Shown: positions 1-12,900 of the stretch, piece after piece
Numbering within the stretch: position 1 is the first letter of the stretch
How the letters are laid out: each line of letters starts with the position of its first letter
NCBI GenBank assembly: GCA_000226015.1
Contig: JH152695.1
Span: 143,149 to 177,657, forward strand
Reading direction: 5' to 3'
Origin: Mnemiopsis leidyi
Lineage: Eukaryota > Ctenophora > Tentaculata > Lobata > Bolinopsidae
Length of the DNA: 34,509 bases
Notes under the pieces: model-generated
Told to the model about the DNA's origin: nothing
The model's input: the letters and a program-made list of their open reading frames with translations, nothing else
Databases searched by the model: none
Position numbers and translations under genes: made by a program

Positions 1-8
1 GTCGTAGT

Positions 9-145
<137 letters not shown>

Positions 146-846
146 TAATGAGCACGGCACCCTAGAATTTGCCCCATGGTCAACAATTTCACCATTTTGA
201 TCCGACATCCTGACTGAGGTCAATTTGCCAATAAATTGAGACCACCGTATCCCCCTCCCCTGTTTTTCTGTTTGTGTCCGGCCGTGTGTCCGTCCGGATG
301 TCCGTGTCCTATAAACTCGTGCGTAACAAACCCACCTAAATCAAGTTCAAAGTTGATCGTCACACCACACAGCAGCAGTAAGATCACACGACGCGCTGCA
401 CTATATTATATATACTTACCGCCTCACTAGCAGCTCTTGCACAATCGCCACTGTAAATTTACTGAGGGCTGAAATAAAGGTGTCACGGCCGCACGTTGCG
501 AGTGAATGTGGTTCAGAAAATTGTGTTGTAAATTATATGTACTACATCCTCTCGTGGCATGTTGTGATCAAAATTACAGCCTGTCTTCTCCTACTGGCAC
601 TGCTAGCTGTCTGGCTGTACAAGGTACATTTCATGCTTCAACAGTTCTAAGTGTTGTTACGTGTTGTTACACTGCTACACTGTTACTATTACACTGTTAC
701 TATTACACTGTTACTATTACACTGTTACTAATGACATGATCCATGTTATTGTATCACGTTTGAATGACCGGAGAAAGCTGAATTTAAATTAGTGAAGGAT
801 ATGAAAGAAAGTAAGAGCTAGCTTTGCACTGACCCCCCACTTCCAG
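146..846. other. Non-coding sequence upstream of first visible Pumilio exon
   Basis: I see no exon or promoter that I can support here. It ends in an acceptor (TTCCAG, 841-846), so it is at least partly an intron. Upstream Pumilio exons, if any, probably lie left of the window. A 14-bp tandem repeat sits at 671-733. Confidence 0.5.
671..733. repeat. 14-bp tandem repeat, about 4 copies
   Basis: The unit ACTGTTACTATTAC is repeated head to tail, and a degenerate GTGTTGTTAC duplication precedes it (651-670). Confidence 0.9.
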
Positions 847-963
847 GGTATGAACGCGAAGGAGTACATGTACGAAAAGACGTACGAGGAGCACGATGGT
901 GTCGTAGCGTATCCCAACAACCACATCGATAGCAACAACGCTCAGATAGCAGCTATTGTCCAG
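847..963 (+). CDS. pum: pum exon 1 (in window): N-terminal low-complexity region
   Basis: Bounded by TTCCAG acceptor and CAG|GTAAGT donor, phase 0 on both sides. It encodes about 38 residues starting [10 protein letters not shown]; the ATG at 850 is the second codon of the exon and a possible start. The donor is the first unit of a 12-bp tandem array. It is supported mainly by in-phase joining to the next exon, not by homology. Confidence 0.7.
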
Positions 964-3900
964 GTAAGTCTGTTTGTAAGTCTGTTTGTAAGTCTGTTTG
1001 TAGGTCTGTTTGTAAGTCTGTTTGTAAGTCTGTTTGTAAGTCTGTTTGTAAGTCTGTTTGTAAGTCTGTTTGTAAGTCTGTTTGTAAGTCTGTTTGTAAG
1101 TCTGTTTGTAAGTCTGTTTGTAAGTCTGTTTGTAAGTCTGTTTGTAAGTCTGTTTGTAAGTCTGTTTGTAAGTCTGTTTGTAAGTCTGTTTGTAAGTCTG
1201 TTTGTAGGTCTGTTTGTAGGTCTGTTTGTAAGTCTGTTTGTACGTCCGTTTGTAGGTCTGCTTGTAGTTCTGCTCTCACGTACGACTGTTTAGTGTTTGT
1301 CTGCTTCGGAAATTAAGCCCGCCGGGCAACGTGAAAGGTAAAAGTGCTATTCGAGCAAGCCTCGTCCTTAAATTTGGCAGCCTGGCAAGAATAAGAAGCA
1401 CACTGCTGAGTTCTGTTTCGTCCTGCAACCTTTCATTTAACCAACTCGACCATCTATTTTCTCGTGCATGCTACCTTTTTCTCTGATGCAACGATGAAGA
1501 AAACAACACCATTTACACTCCAGACATGAACAAGAAATGATCATGTTATTTAACATTTCGTTGCATGCTGCACGGATTTGTTCGGAAGTCTAGAGGGTGT
1601 GACCCTATACTGCGATACCACTTTCGCTCGAAATTTCCCGCCGGTCTGTGGCACAGAATAAAAAAATCAAATTGGTGTCCACATCGAGATAAACCGACTA
1701 ATATCTCTTGTGATTCAATTCGCTTTACGACTCAGCTTGCAGTGGTCGGTCTTGTGGATCCTAAACCGGAACGCCCGGTGTGCTTCACAACTTTTTTTAT
1801 GTTTAGCTGACCTGCCTGATGCTCTGAACCAGAGTGTTTCACGCCGGTTTCCGTTTATGTGTATTTCTGATGTGACGTCATGATAACATGATGGCATACT
1901 GTTGGACGTATCAGTAATGGCTAATGATGATAAGTCGTGATGGGATCCCTGGGCCCACTGCACCATTAGTTGATATATTTATGACTGTGTTAGCATTCCG
2001 AAGTCATGCCCATGCCCTTCATTCGGGATCTTATCGCACATGCTACTGATCGTTATGCGGCCAGATCATAAAACCTCAACGTTCTAATCAGCTTGTAATA
2101 TGCGATTATGACTGTGCCCACAAACTAAGTATTTCTACAGAACTGTAGATAATAATGAACACACCGCAACTTGGGTTATAGACAACGCTCAAGCTTAATT
2201 TGTTAACCCTGTACCCTTGAATTACCACACTTGAAGTTAAACTGCACCCTAAATTGATAAACTTAAAACTAACACCCCCAGGTGATGCAGAACATGCAGC
2301 TGATGACGGGATACAGACAACCCGACCAGATGAACCAGCTAGCCGCCATGGCAATGAACCAGTACGGATCGAACTACGGGGTGATGCCCGGGAGTTACTC
2401 TAGGGGTCCTGGTGGCTATCATCAGATGGGAGCTTACAATCAGGTACTGTGTATAGGCTCAAACTTGTTCTGTTTCGTTACATCGCAAGTAGAGCCTGCT
2501 AATAGTTGTAGTTGAAAGTATCAGTTGTTCGAAAAAGATGATCTCTATTTTTCAAAAAAATTAAGACACAGATTTTTTCTATTAAGCGGATCAGTTCGAG
2601 CGGAGCAAAAATTTTCGTACAGATTTCAGGGGGAAAATAAAGGTTTAATCCACTAAAACCTTTTTTACCAAAAATTATTAATCATCTATAAAACGTTTTG
2701 TGTTATATGCTAATCTGGTATCATTAATCTTATCATCGTACTTACAGAGTCGTTAAATTTTTGTCACTGAGTCTCGGAAACGCATTTAGAATTGACAATT
2801 TGTATTTTAAAAATGAGATGACTATCTGGTTGAATGGAATTATAACATCTGCTGGGCACCCCGAAACTCGCTCGTAGACTGCTGTCAATTCCTGTATAAA
2901 ATGTGCCAGCGTTCTTCCAATGAAAATTAAACGTCGATATCGCGACAAATTCCCAGGAAAATCTCCCCAATCATTGGTGGACAATAAAGTTTAATGATTA
3001 ATGTTTAGTGGAGTAGGAAAGGTCGATGATAGGTAATCTCACTTTCGGCCTGCAACGTCTAATTGAATAATAAACGTCGTGGGACAAAGATAACCCCAGC
3101 CACTTCCACTAAAGATGAACTAAAACATACGCTGTACACTCCCTTCTTTTAAAACCTCACTCCAAGAGCAAACAGCCCTCTGTGAAACCCCGTGTAAATG
3201 TAGTATTAATTGTCTCTGAAATAAGAACACCGACTTTACATCCAATCTTTTGATTAAAGTCCCAGGCTCGTGACCAATTTTTACTTCTTGAGTTCTTGAC
3301 CTTGTTAGGGCTGGTATGGTGGGGATAACTACGTCGAAATTCGGGATTGGCCAACGTTTTTACGCCGAATGATCGTTTATGAGATCCTATAAAGTGTGAT
3401 GACAATTTACTTAGCCAGCCACAATGACGTCATCACTTAGAGTACTGCCCACATGTATCGAACTGGGAGGAAACAAGCCTTATCATTCATCTTGATACGT
3501 GCTTTGCATCATCTAATCATCTAATTAATCATTCAATTAACGATTGGTGTCATGTTTCAGTACAAGGAAGAAGAACAGAACGCAGCCATGATGGGAAACG
3601 CACAACAGGATTTCATCCAACAGCTCCTTTCCGGACAGTATGTCAACTCAGTGGAGGATCTTTGTAAACCGAGCAACACCGGTCAGTTCAATAATATATC
3701 TGTCTATTAAGTAATTATCAACAAATTAGATAATTGATTGGACGGATGTATGTTATCACGCTTATTAACACACACACACTCACACAAAACACAGCTGTTC
3801 ACACCCTTTAATTCACACGGTCCATACAAGGTTCTCGTTTCCGATGGACTGGCCTGTACGCTAAAAAAACCCGTACAAGACCTTGAGAACTTTTTCATTC

Positions 3901-6900
3901 TCACGTTATCGAAAGAGAGAGAGAGAGAGTGGACATTACGGCCCAGATAGGATGCTACTTCAGTCATTCTTCCCAGATCAAATGTCATGTTGTCCTCGGC
4001 ATCGGTACGTGTGTTCTTCTCAAAACAGCAGCACGCAGGTGTGTGTACTTCAGTTCTTGGTCCGCGGTGGAAAAATGTGACCAGTCAGGCTACGTTTTAC
4101 TCACATTGGCGAACTTTAATTTTACTGGCAGAGAGAGGGAGGTCTTTCATGATCAGTTCCTTAGGACTCCGATATTCTTTCCTGATTTAATCATGTAAGT
4201 CCATGACACTCTAACTAGTTACGATTTCGGGTTTTTTATTGGTCATTGGGCCAGGTCTGACACTCAAGTTTTACACTACTCTTTAGTGTTATTGTAGAAC
4301 GTCGTGATTCCACTTCCTGCAGTGATTTGGGCGTCAACATCTAACGAGCACGGTTGAACACGCACCATACCCCTTCCATGTCAGCAAATCTACATGCCTT
4401 ACATCCTGCTTATTTTAAGAGCTGATGGGATACAGAATGTCGAGCTTATATGTCGCTCGAGAGTTATAACATCCTCAAGAACGTTTTGGTGCTAAACTGT
4501 ATATCGGTTTACAGCGAGTTTGAACTTCAATTAGTTTCCAGTATTCTGATCTGAATCTTACTTGTCCAAACTGACAAGCATAACCCTAGTCGTCAGACAT
4601 TAAGTGTCCTGATCTGTGATATTTAGATCTTCTATCTGGGGAAGGGGGATCTGTGATATTTAGATCTTCTATCTGGGGAAGGGGGTTGCTTGGCTGAGTG
4701 GAAAATTAACTGATGGGAAATTGAAGCATAAATACTGACGGCCCCGGGCCCCCGGATGAAGTATAGATGTATGTATTGTATTTGGGATGAAGTATAGATG
4801 TATTGTACTTGGGATGAAGTATAGATGTATTGTACTTGGGATGAAGTATAGATGTATTGTACTTGGGATGAAGTATAGACGTATTGTACTTAGGATGAAG
4901 TATAGATGTATTGTACTAGGGATGAAGTATAGATGTATTGTACTAGGGATGAAGTATAGATGTATTGTACTTGGGATGAAGTATAGATGTATTGTACTTG
5001 GGATGAAGTATAGATGTATTGTACTAGGGATGAAGTATAGATGTATTGTACTTGGGATGAAGTATAGATGTAGATGTATTGTACTTGGGATGAAGTATAG
5101 ATGTTGGGAGACAATCTTGATATAACCACGGCATAGAACACTCGACAACCCCCTAATCCTGACTGCTATTATCATTCCCGTTATATGTATACGTGTACCT
5201 TGTCCATTGTGCTGTCCCTCGTAGATCAATCTAGCTCTCAAGAATGTTCTCTCTCTCTCTCTCTCTCTCTCTCACAGCAATGGTACCACCTGTATATTCA
5301 ACACCGAGAGAATGGAAGTGTTGGCTGATAAGATTTGTGTTACATTAACTTAACAACACCTGTGAAAAGCGTGACCAGTGCGTGTGTGTGTGCTGTGAGG
5401 CTGTGCTGGGAGGCTGTGTGAAAATATCAAGTTTCTGGTCAGACAATGGGCGTTGGAGGTCGGGTACGTGTCATCTGGGCTATTATGCTGGAGTGGGACG
5501 CAGATCAGAGACTGTAGTTTTAACTCTAATCTACGTGCATCATACCACTTAGTCCTGTGTTTTAACTCTAATCTACGTGCATCATACCACTTAGTACTGT
5601 GTTTTAACTCTAATCTACGTGCATCATACCACATTGAACAGTCTTGATATCACATATGACGCATCTAGTCCAGGTGTAATGAAAATATTCATGAGTAAAG
5701 TTTACAGGGATTTCACATTTCAGAGCAGTCTTGCCAGGAACAAAGTATGTTTTATTCCGTGTTTTGTCCGTAAAACTGTTAGTTGATCATAATCAGATAT
5801 CGGCTATGTTTGAACTACCTAAAATCTTGCTGATTCGTTACTTCAAGTACAACAAAGTGAAGTAAGTCAGTGTGTATAAACGAACTGCCATCCCCTGAAG
5901 ACCCACGTTCCCCCTGCAGCTCTACTTAATGAAACAAGCATGTCCCTCCTTCCACATCGCCTCAGGGCTCCGGTCCTAGTCGTCACACAGGCTTTATGTG
6001 ATTGGTAAGAGCGCATTTAATTCTTCTCTGACGGTATAGTTTGTAAGATATGCATATGGTGAAAGGGGTTGCAAACCCTCGCCTATTGTACTCCTGATAG
6101 CATCTTTTTATCTTATCGAAAAGTGACACAAGTCACAGCCATACCCCCGCTCATCACGCACCTATATAATCTGCAACTTCGTCAGTTAAAACTAGCTATC
6201 TTCCAAACATCCTTCATTCCTTCATGTCAGAATCTGCCTTTCGTGGCACATTTAAAAGTGTACAGAGTCCAGTGTCACAGCTGGAATCAATACTCTTGAT
6301 TCATCTCACCATCCCATAACCTTAAATGGTAGAATTGTTGACGGAAAGCAGTGCCAGGGCACTAACTTGCCACGACTTAATGACGTGTTTTAGCAGTATG
6401 CGGGAGAGATAGATAATCCGCTAGGGTATTCCCAATTAGGGTGGTTTAGGTGGCGCTTTTTATGTAACTATCAAGGGATTTACATCACACGATCCACGCT
6501 TAGGAGTACAAGTTGATGTTACTTCGCCGCGCTAAGGTGTGGTTCTGTGAAATATCTGTAGCAGGTGCGACCGCTGTTCCTGTAAAAATATCTGTTTTAT
6601 CTTAGGTGAGACTGCTGGTTGTTATATTCTGAATTGTAAACACCTTCCTTTAAATCAATTCGCAAAACTATTACTTAACACCTTGGCCTCGCCTTGGTCA
6701 CTAATGAATAGTTAGTAGTTGTAACGCCTGAATATTATGCTAACACTAGAATAATATGTTAACGCAATTGGACGCTTTAACAAAATTAATAAGTAGCAAT
6801 TCATCGGATTTCAATGGGGCTATAAATCAAATTTAAACCATTATTTACAGGCTTTAAGGTATAATGTTGGTACGATTGAGCTTAGCTTGGAACAAAGCCT

Positions 6901-9900
6901 TAGCATGGAATCTAATTTTAAGTTAATGGACTTAGTAGCTTTGGAAAGTTCAAAGCTCACTTGCCGGCGTTATGAATCAAAGACTTAAGGCTATGCGATC
7001 TCTTAAAGCTTGACGATGCATCATTACTTACATGAGAATGGTAGAATTACTCCCTTGCTCTATTAATAAATTAATGATCTCTCACAGTTTGCGCTCGAGA
7101 AATTAGTGTCTGTAATTTCAGCCAACTTCTGCTCCCTTCTTGAGCCCTGCTCTATGCTATGTAGCCTCGTAAGACATCAAACGCGTCCTGTTAATTTACA
7201 AGTATAAGAAGTTTATTCTATTTGAAATGGTTTAACTGTTTCTCCTGGAAAAAGGCAGCAATCATCCCTTATATGGCAGATTGAGATTCTGTTTGGTGTT
7301 ACACAGAGAGATGCAGTAAGATGCTTCCACATACATACGAAGGATAACACCGTTGTATATTATCGCAAATAAACCCAGAGCGAATGTTAACGTTCGATGA
7401 AATCAATTTAAGCTTCCTGAACATTCCTTGGGGCGGAAGTTTAGTCCTCTTGGAGGAGGTCAACCGAAAATCGCCTTAATCTCGCGCTCTTTGATGGTTT
7501 ACGTTTAATATTTTAAATTCTCTAGAACGTCCTACTTTTATTGTTACACATCAAGTTATTCATCACGTAAGCGGGCTTAGTTCTGACTTGGTCGAGGTTG
7601 TCATTAGTCACAGTTTTCACATCAATACGGTTCAAAATAACCTGCCCAAAATCACCTAGTTGTAAAAATGACTTTGCCACACATCATATATTGATTATCT
7701 CAAAACTTATCTTCTTAAGTTTAATCAGAAACAGAACTGCCAGTGTGGTTGCGTACATCTTGTAACAAGGAATACGCTATAATACAAGATGTACGTAAAT
7801 CGTTAACACACTATTTAAATAGTCCTATTTCTGATTAACTAACAAAGAAATCCCTCTTCTTCAGACCGGAACTTTTATCAAAGTTTAACTAAGTCCTTGT
7901 TTAGTTGCAGTGAGTAGCGGTACTGCTGGCAGTCTGAACAACAGCGCTGTGTTCAACACCTGTGTTCACGGTCTACAGAAGAGATTCTGCAAGAGCATGT
8001 CGTGTCAGAGCTTTAAGAGGAGCAGCACCAACAGTGGTGGTGTCTCCAACAACAAGGAACCTCAGAGGTCAGTCTTAATATTTTTTGTTTGTTTGTCTGA
8101 AGGGAGTCTGCGGTCTATTCCTATGTTCCTATGAAGTATCAGTCTGACCTAATCCTCTCCCCTCAGATCAAGACTCCTAGAGGACTTCAGAAACAATCTG
8201 AGTCCAGGACTCCAACTGAAGAACCTCCAGCACCACATTGTGGAGTTCAGCAAGGACCAGCACGGTTCGCGGTTCATTCAACAGAAATTGGAGAAGGCAT
8301 CAGATCCTGAGAAAAATATGGTGTTCAGAGAAATACTAGATTCGGCATACTCTTTAATGACTGGTATGTTATATCATTGTGGATTCTTTACTGATAAGTC
8401 GATTTATGTTTAACTTATGTCCAAACAATAAATTTAACTGGTGGGTAAAATGCAATGACCAATGGTTCATAGCCATTTTGGTCATGGTCAAAAATCAAAA
8501 TTTTGACTTTTTGACCGCAGTAATCTTTGACCATGACCGTGACAACTTGACGTTGGCCAAATGCGGAAGAGGAGTGTACATTTGTTGGTTAAAGTCTTAA
8601 GAAACGATAAAATCGATTATCCAATCAGCGTTCGACAGCGACTAGTCAGTTTTCTGTCACGTTATTTTAGACATGAAATGTGGTCACCCACTCGGCTCCG
8701 CAATCGTTTTTCGTCAGTTTTTATAACGGGGACTCGAGTAAGTTGTTATAAATGGAGGGAGTCAGGACTCGTGAGATATTCGACTGACTGCGTCCATGGC
8801 CAGATACGAGATATTATCTTGTAGATAAAGATCGCTAATTGGATTTTGAGTGGGGTCATTAGATTGTTATATCGATTTACTTTTCTGATAGGTTGATGAA
8901 ATCGATCTGATTAATGAAAGTAACTCTAACATTTTCGTGTCATACCGAGACAAGGTTTTACCAATTTGACCTGTCCGTAAATCAGAATCAATTAGCCGAC
9001 CTTATGGCGTGGCTTATCTCCTCGAAACCAATTAGTAATCTAAACGAGGCTAATCGTCGCCACAACATATTCTTCGCGACTTTAGGACGGTTAACTATAT
9101 GCCAGACATAGATAAGTGAGCAGGCCTGTAGAGTGACGACGTGTGAAATCAGTTGTACTCGAGTATGCGCGATCTTTTGTTCTATCGGTTGGGCGGGCAA
9201 CATTAAATTTCTAATTGGAGGGTGGGCGACTTAAACCTTTCAATTGGAGTGGGGGAGAAGAGTCGGGCGACTGTGTGGGGATGTATCAGGTAGTTAGCAT
9301 TGTTTTAAGGAATTACGTAGAGGAGTTTTCTTGGGATCCGGGAACCGAGATCGTAGTGTACGTAGTTGTGAGGAGTTGTGTTTGCAGAATAACACGTATC
9401 GGTGTAAATACGATTGAATTTCGGCGGTAAAAATGGTTGTTTTACAGCCGAAACGGTTGTTAAAAACTGCTCAAAATGGATGTTAAAACTGTTGGGGGGG
9501 GCTAAGGCGCTGACCATGAACAGGACATGATGGAATATGCCCCATGGTGAGTGGTCCAAAAACATGACCTTTGAATATTTGAATTTTTGTCATTTTCAAA
9601 ATATTGACCAGTCAACCATGATAATGACACCCGGACGTAGGCCAAATGATAAAAAATCGTAGTCATCTTACCCCCCTGCTTTACTGTCGAATCTCCATTC
9701 CCTCTTCAAACTGTCCACATGACCGACATCCCTTTTCCAGACGTGTTCGGAAACTACGTTATCCAGAAGTTCTTCGAATACGGGACGGAACCCCAGAAGT
9801 CGGAGTTAGTCGGACTGATAAAGGGACACATGCTGCACCTCGCTTTACAGATGTACGGCTGCAGGGTCATCCAGAAAGCGCTGGAGTGTGTCAACAGGAC

Positions 9901-12900
9901 CCAGAGAGGCGAACTGGTGAGATATCTTGCTCGTATGATTGTTGTCAGGATGTTAAGCTAAACAGACTTGCTTGTATGATTGTTGTCAGGATGTTTAGCT
10001 AAACAGACTTGCACGTATAGTTGTTGTCAGGATGTTAGGCTAAACAGACTTTCTCGTATAATTGTTGTCAGGATGTTAGGCTAAACAGACTTGCTCATAT
10101 AATTGTCAGGATGTTTAGCTAAACAGACTTGCTCATATAATTGTTGTCAGGATGTTTTAGCTAAACAGACTTGCTCATATAATTGTTGTCAGGATGTTTA
10201 GCTAAACAGACTTGCTCGTATAGTTGTTGTCAGGATGTTTAGCTAAACAGACTTGCTCGTATAATTGTTGTCAGCATGTTTAGCTAAACAGACTTGCTCG
10301 TATAATTGTTGTCAGGATGTTTAGCTAAACAGACTTGCTCGTATAATTGTTGTCAGGATGTTAAGCTAAACAGACTTGCTCGTATTTGGTTCTCCCCATG
10401 CCAGCCACCAAGGTGCCGCAACTGAAAAGAATCAGCCTAATATTCCTCGTTACAGGTCAAGGAGCTGGAAGGTAACGTTCTCCAGTGTGTACTAGACCAG
10501 AACGGCAATCACGTGGTACAAAAGTGTATCGAGAAAGTCGACCCTGAGTCACTCTCCTTCATCATCAACTCCTTCAAGGGCGAGATCTATAAGCTCAGTA
10601 CTCACGCTTACGGCTGCAGAGTTATCCAGGTGGGCTTTAAACGGGATTATCTCGAAAATTTGAGTTGTTTGTAAGTTGTGTTTGTTCTTTATGGGCAGGT
10701 GTGGAAAATTTGAGTTGTTTGTAAGTTGTGTTTGTTCTTTATGGGCAGGTGTGGAAAATCGGAAATGCGAGCTGCGTCTTGTTATTCGGGCGTACGGTTC
10801 TAAATACCGATAAGGGAACGTGACCGAATTCTATTTTTAGAAATTAATCCTAAACAAAATTTAATCCTAAACAAAATCATTCTCGGAATATTTTGAGTAC
10901 ATGGTGGGCGATTTAAATGTTTGTACACAGTTGAGTATACATACGCAGTTGAGTATACATACACAGTTGAGTATACATACACAGCTGAGTATACACAGCT
11001 CAGTTGAGTATACATACACACAGTCGAATACACACGTCATCGCACGAGGGCCGGGTGTCGAAATTTGAAATAACTGTTTGCTGGTGTAAATTTAATGAGA
11101 CAGCCGCTTTATCTCCCAATTCAATTTCGGCATCACCGTTTCCCTTATCTCTGTTTGTGTGTGCTGGATGTTGTGTGTGTGTGTGTGTGTTTGTGTGTGT
11201 GTGCGTGCGTGCGTGCGCATGTATTCTAAGGAATAATCCATGCTTGGTTTTCAGAGAATATTGGAGTACTGTCCAACATCCCAGACGAGACCAATCCTGG
11301 ACGAACTTCTGGACCACACTGAGCAGCTGGTTCAGGATCAGTACGGCAACTACGTCATCCAGGTCAGAAGAGTTTAGTTTAATTGCTAAAAGATAGTTAA
11401 GCTTCTCATAGTTAGTTGAGTTTACTTCCTACTAGCTAGCTTAGTTGAGTATATTATGGTTGGTAATGTTCAATTTTGGAGTGAGCGTGAAGACAGTCAG
11501 CAACTTTTGATTGATTCATCTGTATTGGCTTATTTTATGGGGCAATCCGAGCAAGCAATAGACATGACAAACGAAGGTGTTCTCTTATTATCCTTTGATG
11601 TACGTAAATGTAGCACTCATTTTTCATATCTATGATCATGAGTGGGTTTTAATCGTCCGTTCTAGTCGTACTATCGCAGAGCAAACCACCTTGCGCCGCA
11701 ATTTGATGACGACAGAAAATTTACAACAATTGTAAAACAGGAAAATAGTGCGGCTATATCAGTGGTCTGTCCCTACGAGACATCCTGGCAAAAATATGTG
11801 ACTTTGGAGCAACTTTAGAACTGTTCAGAGCGTTTTGCAATCCACTGTAGCTATGTGCAGATATGGTCGGGGTGATAAACTGGCATAGCGACACAGTGGC
11901 GAGGTGACACATGTGACAATCTTACAGCAAGCAGTTCGCCGTGTATTTAGAGCTGAACCTTCTCCCGATTTGATTGATTTGTCTTCGGGAATGTTCATGT
12001 TGAGCTCAGCTCTAATCAACTTAGGTGGTCTGTCCACATTTGTGTTAATGGTTTTGAGTTTGAGTCAAAACTGTGGCCTGCCCCTCGCGTCGTTTTTGAG
12101 AAATTCAATTTTGGTTGCCCTTCAAGATTTACTTATTTCCGTTTCACGGAAAGAAACCAAGAATTCTCATCACAGATAACATATGTGCGAGATCGTGTTA
12201 TCAGTCCACTGCAAATTAAAGTTCTGGCCTACTCAAATGTATTATTCAGTGTAAAAAGGCGCTCATCTTTGAGGTTTCGTATTACACTTCTCAAAACCTC
12301 GCGACTACACCTGAAAACTGAAAATATTGTTAGAAACTCACGTGACTATTCGTCTTCATTATTAATGAGTTTGGCGGAAAATTGAGGTAAAAAATGTTTA
12401 TGTCGACGGTCAATCCGTGCGGACTTCAGTGATTTGGCACGTGGCCAACGTACAATATAGCAAGTTTGGCAGCCGCTAACATGAACCATGAAAACCGGGT
12501 AGATGATTCCAAGCCACCAACAAAAGTGACAGCGACCAATAAAGCCCTGGTCTATTCCACAACATACTTAGTACATACAACATACTTAGTACATACAACA
12601 TACTTAGTACATACAACATACTTAGTACATACAACATACTTAGTACATACAACATACTTAGTACATACAACATACTTAGTACATACAACATACTTAGTAC
12701 ATACAACATACTTAGTACATACAACATACTTAGTACATACAACATACTTAGTACATACAACATACTTAGTACATACAACATACTCCATCCGCTGAGCGGG
12801 CTGGCATGTACAGCGTCCATGCTGTGCCGACCTGTTAACATAATTATGTAATGATATGTAATGATATGTAAACGTATGATCCCTAGTCGTCTTGCTGTGT

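Larger units (their letters stand above)
3682..7910 (+). other. pum intron 3 (4.2 kb)
   Basis: A long intron with no gene seen. It contains several tandem repeats annotated separately (4611-4684, 4754-5104, 5247-5273, 5517-5632). The stretch 5640-7890 is plain AT-rich sequence with no feature I can support. Confidence 0.6.

Noticed and set aside
953..1279. Minus-strand Leu-Gln-Thr-Asp repeat ORF
   Set aside because: Complement of the 12-bp array; a period divisible by three keeps any frame open.
850..1293. 147-residue ORF with Val-Ser-Leu-Phe repeats
   Set aside because: Only the first 38 codons are exon. The rest is the 12-bp intronic array read through; the exon joins in phase to 2282 via the donor at 964.
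4669..5241. Long ORFs on both strands with 9-residue periods
   Set aside because: Produced by the 27-bp minisatellite; no start context, splice support or non-repeat coding sequence.
9926..10385. CRISPR-like array of 41-bp units
   Set aside because: There are no unique spacers; units are contiguous tandem copies in a eukaryotic intron.
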